DNA from: Formosa sediminum
Lineage (GTDB): Bacteria; Bacteroidota; Bacteroidia; Flavobacteriales; Flavobacteriaceae
DNA: 64,000 nt
Reading direction: 5' to 3'
NCBI RefSeq assembly: GCF_007197735.1
Contig: NZ_CP041637.1
Location: 2,327,001-2,391,000, forward strand
Below, piece by piece: positions 19,586 to 28,898 of this stretch. The notes under the pieces were generated by a model. That model was not told the DNA's origin. It worked only from the letters and a program-made list of their open reading frames with translations, and searched no databases. Made by a program: the position numbers and the translations under genes. Position 1 is the stretch's first letter; every line of letters begins with the position of its first letter.

Positions 19586-20785
19586 TTAATATTGAATCAA
19601 TCTTTTCCTATCAATTACATAGCCTATAAAAACAAATAAAACAATTATATGTGTCTGATTTATAACAGTTTGTAAAGTAAGCATAAAAATATACATAGTG
19701 ACTAACATAGATAAACAGAAAATCATTAATGTTAGATTAAGTTTTAAAGATTTAACTAAATAAATAACTAATAAAAATAAGAAAAATAAAAATGTAATTA
19801 TACCTGCATCTGCCCATACACCTATATAAGTATTGTGTCCACGAATAAACGTGGAAAAACCAACACCATTACCCATAATAGGTTTTTTATAGACATATTC
19901 AAGCAAGAGTTGTAGTAATTCAGAACGGCCTGAGCTATCAATCTTTTCGGTGTTAAAGGTTAATACATTATAAATATTATCAATCTTACTTATTTGTCTA
20001 ACGGAGAGGTTTAAATGACTATAAAACTGTTCTCTAACAAATAAAGCAGCGTAAAATAATACTAATAATACTCCTAATAGCAATACTTTAAACCCTCTGA
20101 AAAACTTGTAATTTGTAATGACAGAAACGATTACAAAAATAAATAAGCCAGTAGTAGATAAGGTTAGTAAAATACTATATACAATAACTAAAGTTAAAAA
20201 GATTTTAAATGCCTTTTGTAGTTTAGTTTTTGCGATATAAAACTTTTGAAACAATATATATGCTAATATATTTACCATTGCAGCATTATTTGCATCTGCG
20301 TACACACCACCAGCTCGGTCTAAAGGATAAGGTCTAATAGCTAAATCATCAAAGCTATAATTAATCTTAAAAAAGAAAATTGTTAAAATTGCAGAAATCA
20401 TATAACATACAGTTATTACTTTAAAAAATAACTTGGTATATTCTTCTTGCCTTAAAAAATAATAAAAGCCAATAAAATAAATTACAGGAACTATTGTGGC
20501 AATCGTTGAGTAACCAGGATCTTCAAACCCGGTGATGCCAGATGCTAATAACCCAAAACTATAATAAAGAGCATAAAAAATAAACCATAAGCTAGCTGTT
20601 TTAGATAGTTCGCCATTAGAGCCTTTAAGTACAACAAAAACACCTATAAGTATTAATACTAAATTTATGTAAGCTATAAATTGAGATAGTGCTATCGAGA
20701 TAAAAGCAGCTGTTAATAACTGTATATTTAGACAACCACAAATTAATGGCCATATAAAACATATAATAATTGCTTTTCCTTTCAT
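19586..20785 (-). CDS. O-antigen polymerase/ligase-type membrane protein (Wzy-like)
   Basis: A 399-residue protein with about eleven TM segments. A large periplasmic loop between late helices contains GNGVGFSTF and GHNTYIGVWADAG, the His-containing block typical of the O-antigen ligase/Wzy family. In a locus with a flippase and a co-polymerase kinase it most likely polymerises the repeat units in the periplasm. Sequence alone cannot separate polymerase from ligase. Its ATG overlaps the upstream glycosyltransferase stop by 4 nt (20782-20785), showing coupling. Confidence 0.83.
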   Translation of the reverse strand: MKGKAIIICFIWPLICGCLNIQLLTAAFISIALSQFIAYINLVLILIGVFVVLKGSNGELSKTASLWFIFYALYYSFGLLASGITGFEDPGYSTIATIVPVIYFIGFYYFLRQEEYTKLFFKVITVCYMISAILTIFFFKINYSFDDLAIRPYPLDRAGGVYADANNAAMVNILAYILFQKFYIAKTKLQKAFKIFLTLVIVYSILLTLSTTGLFIFVIVSVITNYKFFRGFKVLLLGVLLVLFYAALFVREQFYSHLNLSVRQISKIDNIYNVLTFNTEKIDSSGRSELLQLLLEYVYKKPIMGNGVGFSTFIRGHNTYIGVWADAGIITFLFFLFLLVIYLVKSLKLNLTLMIFCLSMLVTMYIFMLTLQTVINQTHIIVLFVFIGYVIDRKRLIQY

Positions 20786-21870
20786 TTTTTTATATGTAAC
20801 TTTTTAAATTCATTCTCATACTTTTCTATAATGGTATCTATATGATATTTATCTAAGGACTTAATTGCTTCTTTTGCTAAAGAAGCTCTTAAATTAGAAT
20901 CGCTAATTAATCGTTGTAGATTAAATTGCATCTCTTTAATGTTTTGATCTTCAATAAGTAAGCCGTTTATGTCCGGGGTGATTATATCTGATGGACCAGT
21001 TTTACAATTATACGCAATACAAGCCATACCTTGAGACATGGCTTCTAACAATACCATGGGTAAACCTTCAAATCTTGAAGATAGAATAAATATAGACGAA
21101 GATTGCATGAGGTCCGAAATATTAGACACAAATCCAGTAAAAATAACTTGTTCTTTAATGTCATGTTGGTCTACAAGTGAAGCTAGTAAATCTAAACCAT
21201 TCTCACCTGTTCCTGCAATTTTTAATTTCCAATCTGGATTTGATTTTAATATAGGCGCTATAAACACAATTAAGTTATCAAAACCTTTATGATGGTACCT
21301 ATCTAGATTCCCAACAGCCAATATTGTTTTTTCTCTTTCCTTTAACTGTGCGGTTAACGGAAGAAAACTACATGGGTTGGGCATAACCTTTACATTTACA
21401 TTAAATTGTTCATAATACACTACATCAAAAGAAGTAAGAACGGTTAAAAGATCTGCACGTTTATACAAGTGTTTTCTTGTGAAATTGGTTAATTTTTCAC
21501 GACTTTTCATTGCTCTTAAATAACTGTTGTGTTCTTCTACAATTATTTTTATACCAAATAATTTAGCAACTATAATAGTAATAAAATTTGTAAGTGTAAT
21601 AAAGGAAATTATAAGGTCAGGTCTGTTTTGTTTTTTACAGTAATAGGAAGTTAAGTTAATCATACTTTTAATGGTATGGTTTGAAATGTGTCCATAATCC
21701 ATTGATATCTTGTTTATTGTGTTGGGTATGTCATAAAAAACTTCATAATCATTAAGTGTAATTATGGTTATATCGTAATTAGGTTTATTTGCAAATGCAG
21801 TTGCTATTAAGGTTAGAACTCGTTCTGCACCACCACCTTTTAATCTAGATATAATAAAGTGAATTTTCAT
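20782..21870 (-). CDS. GT4-family glycosyltransferase
   Basis: A 362-residue GT-B glycosyltransferase: N-terminal SRLKGGGAERVLTLIA (about 8-23), central LAVGNLDRYHHKGFDN, AGTGENG, and the EX7E block EGLPMVLLEAMSQGMA. This layout matches the WaaG/amylovoran-type GT4 group. It is the second gene of the minus-strand operon, 90 bp after the flippase and overlapping the Wzy-like gene by 4 nt. It should add a sugar to the repeat unit. Closest in-window relatives are at 16078 and 17235. Confidence 0.88.
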   Translation of the reverse strand: MKIHFIISRLKGGGAERVLTLIATAFANKPNYDITIITLNDYEVFYDIPNTINKISMDYGHISNHTIKSMINLTSYYCKKQNRPDLIISFITLTNFITIIVAKLFGIKIIVEEHNSYLRAMKSREKLTNFTRKHLYKRADLLTVLTSFDVVYYEQFNVNVKVMPNPCSFLPLTAQLKEREKTILAVGNLDRYHHKGFDNLIVFIAPILKSNPDWKLKIAGTGENGLDLLASLVDQHDIKEQVIFTGFVSNISDLMQSSSIFILSSRFEGLPMVLLEAMSQGMACIAYNCKTGPSDIITPDINGLLIEDQNIKEMQFNLQRLISDSNLRASLAKEAIKSLDKYHIDTIIEKYENEFKKLHIKK

Positions 21871-21960
21871 TGTTTAATTAATTAAAATAGTTTTTTACGC
21901 CGTGAATATATTTATGAAATTAAAATCTTTTAATTCATTCAATGCCGATTGCATAATTTA

Positions 21961-23304
21961 TTATAGTGTTAATTTTTTAAATTGTTTGTAAGTATATCCC
22001 ATGTAAAAACAACTACTTATTATTAAAACAAAACTGGTACTAAAAGCTAATCCATAAACACCATAATATTTTATAAGAATAAAATTTAAAGTAATATTAA
22101 TTAAAAGATTAATAAACGATATCCAAGCCATAAACCTGTTTTTATTAATGCTTGTAAGAAATTTTACTATTATTAGAGTACATAAATAAAATGGAACATT
22201 TATAAATAGTATTTGTTGTATAGCTGAAACTTTTAAGGTGTCTTGATGGGTAAAATTATCAGATTCTAACCATACTTCAACAATCCAATCAGAAAACAGT
22301 ACTGCAATTATTACACCTATAATACCAATGGTAAGTACTAATTTTAGTATTCTAAAGAGATAAAGGTAAGCCGATTTTAAATCTTCGTTAACCAATCTGG
22401 AAAAATGAGGTAATAAAACACTTCCAAGAGCCATAATAACTATTGTTACTCCAAATGCAGGAACCCTATTTCCGTAATTTAAAGCAGCGATAGAACCAAC
22501 AACCAAAGACCCTGCAAAAAATTGATCAATGAAATTATTCATAGCAGAAAGAAAACTAGATGATATTTTAGGTGGTAATTGATTAATCATTATCTTAACA
22601 TTATCATTAAATACCGGTTTACTTAAAGAAAGAATGTTATATTTTAATGCATAAAATAACAGAAAGATAAAACCTATAATACTTCCAACAAGAGTACCAT
22701 ATGCCAATAACATATTACCCAGTTTATCATTTAACACATATAAAAATATGATCATTGTAATTAATGGAAATAATTGATGTATTGTTGAAATTAAAAATTT
22801 GTCTTCAATTTCTAAAAGTCCAGAAATGACAGTGGTTAACCCCCAAATTAATAATGCTGGTAAAATAATGTATAATTGATTCTTTACTAAAGAATAATAT
22901 GCCTGCGTGTGGTTTGGATAAATGGATTCTAAAAATAGATCTATAAATAAATAAGCGACTATTATAGAAATTATAGAGATTATAATTGTCATTAAAAAAA
23001 TTATAGATTGAAAACTTGAAATATTTCCCTCGTTTTTAACTTCTGCTATATAATTTGGTATAAATAAATTTTTTAAAGAATTTAAGAACACACTCTGAAT
23101 AAAAGTTGGAATCAAGATGGCTATTAAAAATGTATCTAACACCTCTGAAAGTCCAAATTGGCCCGCTATAATTGTTTCTTTATAGAATGCAATACCTTTA
23201 ATAAAAAAAGTTACTATTGCTACTATAGCCATATTTCTCACTAAAGAGTTATGGAAAGCAGTCTCAATTTTTTTAATTATTTGTTTTCTACTTAAAGGTA
23301 GCAT
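21961..23304 (-). CDS. MurJ/MviN-type lipid-linked oligosaccharide flippase
   Basis: A 447-residue MOP-superfamily membrane protein with about 12-13 TM helices. The N-terminus has FFIKGIAFYKETIIAGQFGLSE-like sequence (Arg/Gly region of MurJ relatives), with LIPTFIQSVFLNSLKNLFIP after it. It resembles the MurJ/MviN branch more than the classical Wzx (PST) branch, although a Wzx role is expected in this operon: moving undecaprenyl-PP-linked repeat units across the inner membrane. It is the first gene of the minus-strand unit, so the operon promoter lies upstream of 23304. Confidence 0.82.
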   Translation of the reverse strand: MLPLSRKQIIKKIETAFHNSLVRNMAIVAIVTFFIKGIAFYKETIIAGQFGLSEVLDTFLIAILIPTFIQSVFLNSLKNLFIPNYIAEVKNEGNISSFQSIIFLMTIIISIISIIVAYLFIDLFLESIYPNHTQAYYSLVKNQLYIILPALLIWGLTTVISGLLEIEDKFLISTIHQLFPLITMIIFLYVLNDKLGNMLLAYGTLVGSIIGFIFLLFYALKYNILSLSKPVFNDNVKIMINQLPPKISSSFLSAMNNFIDQFFAGSLVVGSIAALNYGNRVPAFGVTIVIMALGSVLLPHFSRLVNEDLKSAYLYLFRILKLVLTIGIIGVIIAVLFSDWIVEVWLESDNFTHQDTLKVSAIQQILFINVPFYLCTLIIVKFLTSINKNRFMAWISFINLLINITLNFILIKYYGVYGLAFSTSFVLIISSCFYMGYTYKQFKKLTL

Positions 23305-23959
23305 TTAAAATTTATATTTTTCATGATAGTGTGTTTATAGAAATATCTTTAATATATGGTCTTTTATCTTTATTATTTTTCATCTGATATGTATCTAAAT
23401 AATATTTGTGATTAAGAATTAAATAAAACACAACAGTTGTTATATAACTTAAAAAGTAACAGGTGTTTTTTCTTTAAAAAAACTATAATATTCTTTTTTA
23501 AAAATTATTAAATATTTTTCAAAGCCATTTATTAAAGCAAATATGATTAAAAGCACTTAATAAATATATTTTTCAAGTCAATTGGGTTAAATTTTCGATG
23601 AATTTACTTTTTTTCATTTCTAGTAAATTATTATAGGTCTCTTAATTTATATGTTAGAAATAATTATATCCTAAAACTATTAGTAGTTTACCCTAAATAT
23701 TGTTGTAAATTATATATATCATACTCTATCTATTATTCTTTATAGTCCTATAACTATATGTACACATTAATATGTAAGACAAGTAGATAAATTATCTTTG
23801 TTAATATTTTTAATACTAAAAGTAAAATTAATTGTAAAGTGTTAAATAGTAATGTTTAGTTGGTCTAAGTTTTATCTATTGATGTTAGTCTTGGGTTTTC
23901 TATAAAAAGAGTGATTCTTAGGGTGAAAGACGTCTAAGTTTAAAATAGATACGTATATA

Positions 23960-23993
23960 GGTAAAATAAATCGTTGTAACGAAATATTTTACC
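23960..23993. promoter_or_regulatory. 34-bp interrupted palindrome, candidate operator
   Basis: Outer arms GGTAAAATA (23960-23968) and TATTTTACC (23985-23993) and inner arms TCGTT/AACGA (23971-23975, 23978-23982) pair exactly, with 2-bp interruptions. No T tract follows on either strand, so it is not a terminator. It overlaps the first TTTTACCGATAAAA element. Confidence 0.45.
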
Positions 23994-24061
23994 GATAAAA
24001 TACGTAAGTAAAATCTCTCATTTATTTGTTTTGTGTAGTTATTTTCTTACCTCATTATTTT

Positions 24062-24075
24062 TTTTATCGATAAAA
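24062..24075. promoter_or_regulatory. Perfect 14-bp palindrome TTTTATCGATAAAA
   Basis: A near copy (one base different) occurs at 23987-24000, exactly 75 bp upstream. Paired palindromes 80-170 bp before a start codon look like binding sites for a dimeric regulator; the regulator is unknown. Confidence 0.4.
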
Positions 24076-24155
24076 GTTGTTTTTTGTACGATTAAGTGTA
24101 TTAATTGGCTATTTTTATTTAAAAATTAAAATAGCCACCCCCAAATTTGTTATAA

Positions 24156-27100
24156 ATGACCTACTTTTTTTCTGCTTGTACCCCGACAGGCATAAACTTT
24201 TCAAGACTTTTGGTTTTCAAAAACCTATGCTTACTAGCTTTATTTGTTTTAATTACGTCATTAACTTTTGCGCAAACCAAAGCATTTCCATCAGCATATG
24301 GTGCAGGAGCTTATACTACTGGCGGCCGTGGAGGAGATGTGTATCATGTTACCAATTTAAATGATAGTGGCTCTGGTAGTTTTAGAGAAGCTCTTAAACA
24401 ATCTAATAGAACAATTGTATTTGATGTAAGTGGAATTATTCAATTAAAATCTTTATTGGCTACTTCTGTTGATAATATTACAATAGCTGGGCAAACTGCA
24501 CCAGAAGGAGGTATTACTATAGATGGTAGTCGAGTGTATTTTAGTGGGGTTGATAATATTATAGTAAGACATATTAGGTTTAAAGGTGGAGTAGATTATG
24601 GAGATGATAGTTTTACAGCGGCTTCTTCAATGACTAATATAATTTTTGATCATTGTACATTTGCTTTTGGGGCAGATGAGAGTGCGAGCTTCTACACTAC
24701 AGAAGCGGGAAGTACAATTAAAAATATTACAGTGCAAAGGTCGTTATTCTCAGAAAGTAAAAATGGCTCTATTTTTGGTGGATATGCAGAACGAGAAATG
24801 ACTGTAGGACAAATTTCTGTGATTAATAATATGTATTACAATGCTTCTCATAGATTTCCCAACATAGCAGGAAACGATGGTGAGTTTGAAGTGATTAATA
24901 ATGTTATATGGACTGTTAAAAACAGGCTAATAAGAGGGGATGGCGAGTTTAAGCTTAATCATATTAATAACTATTATGATTATGGTGTTAGACCTCTTCA
25001 AGATACAAGAATTCAATGCTATACTTACAAAGATGGGACCATTCCTGCCATTTATACTTCCGGGAATAAATACGTTGCAGTAAATAGTCAATCGCCAACA
25101 AATAGTGTGTCAGAATTAAATGCAAATAATAAATTAGCTTGGAAATTCTTTTTAGATGGCGGTGGATATGCTAGAGGTGATCAGATTCCTGATAATTATT
25201 TTGTAAATAATCAATATGGCTTATTCGGTGCTAAAATGAGTATTCAATCTGCAGATGCTGCTTTTAATGATGTAAAGTTTGATGTAGGTTGTAATGCGCG
25301 ATTGAATGCAGATGGATCTTCTTCATCTAATTTAGATCTTCTAGATACAGAATGGTTAACTAATGTACAAAAAGGAATCTATACAGAACGTCTAGAAACA
25401 TCTGCTTATAAAGTGCCCGCTTTTACCTCTAAAACCAGACCTTCAGATTACGATACAGATCAAGATGGAATGGCAGATGAATGGGAGCGTAAAACTTTTG
25501 GCAATTTAAATAAAGATGGACTTGGAGATGCAGATGGTGATGGTTATACCGATCTAGAAGAATTTTTAAATGGAGTAGATGAGGGGAATTCTCAAGATAT
25601 AATACCTTCTTTAGAAGTAATTGCAGGAGAAGATGAAACAATTTGTAACGGGGCTGAAATTACACTTACAGCATCAGGAGCTTCTTCTTATTTATGGAGT
25701 ACTGGTGACACTACAGCAAGTATTACTGTATCTCCAGAAAACACAACGACTTATACTGTAACTGGTGAAGATAGTTATGGAAATTCGGATACAGATGAAG
25801 TTTTAATTACTGTTGTAGATTTGACTTCTGTAGATGCAGGGGAAGATGTCACAGTTTGTGAGGATGGAAGTATAGAATTAAGGGCTACAGGTGCAGGTGA
25901 ATTTGAATGGAGCACAGGAGAAAAAACACAATCAATTACGGTCTCACCAAATAAAACAACCACGTACACGGTTACTGCTACTAACGGAATATGTTCAAAT
26001 TCCGATGAAGTCACAGTAACCGTGTCACCCAGGCAAACGATAAACGCCGGAAGTGATGTTAACATAGAATTAGGAGAAAGCACAACGTTGTCTGTATCTG
26101 GATCAGGATCTGTACTTTGGAGTACAGGAGAAATTACGCGAGATATTACCGTTTCACCTACAGTATCAACTACATATACTGTAACGGTTTCTGAAAACGG
26201 ATGTGAAGCACAAGACGAAGTTACTGTAGTAGTATCAGAAACAGTTGTAGAAGTTATCGCAGATGCCGGAGATAATGAAACTATTTGTGAGGGAGAAACG
26301 GTAACATTAACAGCAAGCGGCGGATCAACTTACAAATGGAGTACAGGAGCAACAACTCAAAGTATCACGGTAAGTCCAAGCACAACGACAACATATTCAG
26401 TAGAAGTGTTTGAAGGTGCTGTTTCAGCAACAGCAACAGTCACAGTACAAGTCTATGCATTACCAGTTGCTAATGCCGGCGCAGACCAAACCATAGAAGA
26501 AGGTGAAAGTATTACACTAACAGCAAGTGGCGGATCAACCTACAGCTGGAGTAACGGATCAACATCTCAGAGTATTACAGTTAGTCCAAATCAAACGACA
26601 ACTTACACCGTAGAAGTTTCAAACGAAAACGGATGTTCAGATAGTGATGCAGTTCAAGTTATTGTAAATGCTAAAAAGGTAGAAGTTATTGCTGATGCCG
26701 GAGAAGATCAAGCTATCTGTGAGGGAGAAACGGTAACATTAACAGCAAGCGGCGGATCAACTTACAAATGGAGTACAGGAGCAACAACTCAAAGCATCAC
26801 GGTAAGTCCAAGCACAACGACAACATATTCAGTAGAAGTTTTTGAAGGTGCTGTTTCAGCAACAGATGAAGTCACAGTACAAGTCTATGCATTACCAGTT
26901 GCTAATGCGGGCGCAGACCAAACCATAGAAGCAGGTGAAAGTATTACACTAACAGCAAGTGGCGGATCAACCTACAACTGGAGTAACGGATCTACGTCTC
27001 AAAGTATTACAGTTAGTCCAAATGAAACGACAACTTACACCGTAGAAGTTTCAAATGAAAACGGATGTTCAGACAGTGATGCAGTTCAAGTTATTGTAAA

Positions 27101-28247
27101 TGCTAAAAAGGTAGAAGTTATTGCAGATGCCGGAGAAGATCAAGCTATCTGTGAGGGAGAAACGGTAACATTAACAGCAAGCGGCGGATCAACTTACAAA
27201 TGGAGTACAGGAGCAACAACTCAAAGCATCACGGTAAGTCCAAGCACAACGACAACATATTCAGTAGAAGTGTTTGAAGGCGATGTTTCAGCAACAGCAA
27301 CAGTCACAGTACAAGTCTATGCATTACCAGTTGCTAATGCCGGCGCAGATCAAACCATAGAAGCAGGTGAAAGTATTACACTAACAGCTAGTGGCGGATC
27401 AACCTACAGCTGGAGTAACGGATCAACATCTCAGAGTATTACAGTTAGTCCAAATCAAACGACAACTTACACCGTAGAAGTTTCAAACGAAAACGGATGT
27501 TCAGATAGTGATGCAGTTCAAGTTATTGTAAAAGCTAAAAAGGTAGAAGTTATTGCAGATGCCGGAGAAGATCAAGCTATCTGTGAGGGAGAAACGGTAA
27601 CATTAACAGCAAGCGGCGGATCAACTTACAAATGGAGTACAGGAGCAACAACTCAAAGCATCACGGTAAGTCCAAGCACAACGACAACATATTCAGTAGA
27701 AGTGTTTGAAGGTGCTGTTTCAGCAACAGCAACAGTCACAGTACGAGTATATGCATTACCAATTGCTAATGCTGGCGCAGATCAAACCATAGAAGAAGGT
27801 GAAAGTATTACATTAACAGCAAGTGGAGGTACTGAATTTTTATGGAGTAACGGATCAACGTCACGAAGTATTACAGTTAGTCCAAATCAAACAACGTTAT
27901 ATTCGGTAGCGGTTTTTAATGAATTAGGTTGTTATACAGAAGATGAAGTTGTAGTTATTGTAGAAGCATTTAAAGGGGAGGAAATTGAAGAAGAAATAGA
28001 ATTTGAGTTCAATATTTATCCTAATCCAACATCAGAATTATTAAATTTAAAAATTTCAGGACTTGATCAAGCCATACCAGTTAGAATATATGATATGTCA
28101 GGAAAAGTGTTGTATAACAATATTATTGAGTCTGATGGAAGTTTAAGGCATGAAGTTTTAAATTTATCTTCTTATCCAAAAGGATTCTATGTATTATCTA
28201 TTATTAAAGCAGGTAATACAATTACTAAAAAAATTGTAGTCAAATAA
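24156..28247 (+). CDS. Secreted pectate-lyase-like protein with Ig-like repeats and T9SS sorting domain
   Basis: A 1363-residue exported protein. The signal peptide ends near FAQ-TKAF (about residue 40). A right-handed beta-helix domain of the polysaccharide lyase 1 type (about 41-420) includes IIFDHCTFAFGADES (D165, H166) and SHRFP with R233, a plausible catalytic Arg. Calcium-binding DxDxDG-type loops follow (DTDQDGMADEW at 433; DADGDGYTDLEEF near 458). Eleven Ig-like domains with WS(T/N)G...ITVSP...TTTY signatures occupy about 485-1273; the last eight form four 144-residue units. A type A sorting domain (FNIYPNPTSELLNL from 1285) sends it through the type IX system to the surface. Substrate is unknown: pectin, alginate-like uronan or own polysaccharide are all possible. 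Confidence 0.82.
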   Translation: MTYFFSACTPTGINFSRLLVFKNLCLLALFVLITSLTFAQTKAFPSAYGAGAYTTGGRGGDVYHVTNLNDSGSGSFREALKQSNRTIVFDVSGIIQLKSLLATSVDNITIAGQTAPEGGITIDGSRVYFSGVDNIIVRHIRFKGGVDYGDDSFTAASSMTNIIFDHCTFAFGADESASFYTTEAGSTIKNITVQRSLFSESKNGSIFGGYAEREMTVGQISVINNMYYNASHRFPNIAGNDGEFEVINNVIWTVKNRLIRGDGEFKLNHINNYYDYGVRPLQDTRIQCYTYKDGTIPAIYTSGNKYVAVNSQSPTNSVSELNANNKLAWKFFLDGGGYARGDQIPDNYFVNNQYGLFGAKMSIQSADAAFNDVKFDVGCNARLNADGSSSSNLDLLDTEWLTNVQKGIYTERLETSAYKVPAFTSKTRPSDYDTDQDGMADEWERKTFGNLNKDGLGDADGDGYTDLEEFLNGVDEGNSQDIIPSLEVIAGEDETICNGAEITLTASGASSYLWSTGDTTASITVSPENTTTYTVTGEDSYGNSDTDEVLITVVDLTSVDAGEDVTVCEDGSIELRATGAGEFEWSTGEKTQSITVSPNKTTTYTVTATNGICSNSDEVTVTVSPRQTINAGSDVNIELGESTTLSVSGSGSVLWSTGEITRDITVSPTVSTTYTVTVSENGCEAQDEVTVVVSETVVEVIADAGDNETICEGETVTLTASGGSTYKWSTGATTQSITVSPSTTTTYSVEVFEGAVSATATVTVQVYALPVANAGADQTIEEGESITLTASGGSTYSWSNGSTSQSITVSPNQTTTYTVEVSNENGCSDSDAVQVIVNAKKVEVIADAGEDQAICEGETVTLTASGGSTYKWSTGATTQSITVSPSTTTTYSVEVFEGAVSATDEVTVQVYALPVANAGADQTIEAGESITLTASGGSTYNWSNGSTSQSITVSPNETTTYTVEVSNENGCSDSDAVQVIVNAKKVEVIADAGEDQAICEGETVTLTASGGSTYKWSTGATTQSITVSPSTTTTYSVEVFEGDVSATATVTVQVYALPVANAGADQTIEAGESITLTASGGSTYSWSNGSTSQSITVSPNQTTTYTVEVSNENGCSDSDAVQVIVKAKKVEVIADAGEDQAICEGETVTLTASGGSTYKWSTGATTQSITVSPSTTTTYSVEVFEGAVSATATVTVRVYALPIANAGADQTIEEGESITLTASGGTEFLWSNGSTSRSITVSPNQTTLYSVAVFNELGCYTEDEVVVIVEAFKGEEIEEEIEFEFNIYPNPTSELLNLKISGLDQAIPVRIYDMSGKVLYNNIIESDGSLRHEVLNLSSYPKGFYVLSIIKAGNTITKKIVVK
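26247..27974 (+). repeat. Four tandem 432-bp coding repeats (two Ig-like domains each)
   Basis: Units start at 26247, 26679, 27111 and 27543, with an exact 432-bp period and no frame change. Each encodes a pair of Ig-like domains of about 75 and 69 residues. Units 2 and 3 are nearly identical at the DNA level; the start of unit 1 and the end of unit 4 are diverged. Near-identity in third codon positions points to recent duplication or gene conversion. Confidence 0.93.
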
Positions 28248-28268
28248 ATTTTTAAAAAAATAAAAATT

Positions 28269-28299
28269 AAAAAACCGTCTAATTATTGACGGTTTTTTT
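28269..28299 (+). terminator. Terminator after the lyase-like gene
   Basis: Stem AAAAAACCGTC / GACGGTTTTTT with an 8-nt loop and a T run, 21 bp after the stop codon. Confidence 0.85.
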
Positions 28300-28518
28300 A
28301 TGCTCAAGATTGAGGGATTGAGAGTGAACTATTTTTAAGTTTTATATTATTCTTTTTGATACAGAATCACTTAAACCGCAGTTTTATCTCATATTAAACT
28401 GATTTAACAAATTTTTATAGACTTTTACTTAAATAAATCTAGCATTCACTGAAAACCTAAAATACATATCTAACTATTTCTAACCTTTGTACATATAAGA
28501 ATCTAAAAAAAATAAATT

Positions 28519-28800
28519 ATGAGTACAATAAATTCTAAAATCGGATTATTAATGGTGTTTTTTTGTCTAGCTTTTGTAAGTTTTGCTAATGCACAACAAC
28601 GAGGTGGCGAACAAAAAGAGCCGCCAACATATGCTAAATTATTAGAGGATATGGATGCTAATGAAGATGGAAAACTCGAAGAATCTGAAGTAAAAGGACC
28701 ATTAAAAGATGAGTTTACTAAAATTGACACTAATGAAGATGGATACATTTCAGAAAAAGAATTTGAAGACGCTCCTAAACCAAGTGGTAAAAGAAAATAG
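28519..28800 (+). CDS. Exported EF-hand protein
   Basis: A 93-residue protein with a signal peptide (cleavage near NA-QQ, about 25) and two EF-hand loops: D46-E57 (DANEDGKLEESE) and D70-E81 (DTNEDGYISEKE). All the acidic 1,3,5,12 positions are compatible with calcium binding. It should be periplasmic. It is paralogous to the lipoprotein at 30030: both share KLLE(D/E)MDAN-DGKL, EVKGPL and PKP. Own terminator follows. Role unknown; calcium sensing or buffering is a guess from the loops. Confidence 0.85.
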   Translation: MSTINSKIGLLMVFFCLAFVSFANAQQRGGEQKEPPTYAKLLEDMDANEDGKLEESEVKGPLKDEFTKIDTNEDGYISEKEFEDAPKPSGKRK

Positions 28801-28825
28801 TTAAATAAATTGTTTGTTGTTGTGT

Positions 28826-28859
28826 AAAAAAGCTTTGTAAGCAATTATGAAGCTTTTTT
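28826..28859 (+). terminator. Terminator after the EF-hand gene
   Basis: Stem AAAAAAGCTT / AAGCTTTTTT around a 14-nt loop, 26 bp after the stop codon. Confidence 0.75.
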
Positions 28860-28898
28860 ATTTAAACAAAATCCTATAATTATACAAATAAGCGAGAA

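Larger units (their letters stand above)
23305..24155. other. 851-bp divergent intergenic region with dyad elements
   Basis: No gene is visible between the flippase and the lyase-like gene. The region must hold the promoter of the minus-strand polysaccharide operon and that of the secreted protein. The left 600 bp is plain AT-rich sequence. The right 200 bp contains a 34-bp interrupted palindrome, two TTTTA(C/T)CGATAAAA elements and a hairpin 19 bp before the ATG (24107-24136; arms GGCTATTTT and AAAATAGCC). Confidence 0.6.

Noticed and set aside
24077-24364. 95-residue ORF overlapping the start of the lyase-like gene
   Set aside because: It runs in a different frame through the signal peptide region of a clear gene and resembles nothing known.
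26247-27974. Regular DNA repeats considered as CRISPR or other non-coding array
   Set aside because: The period is 432 bp, the reading frame is open throughout, and units encode Ig-like domains.
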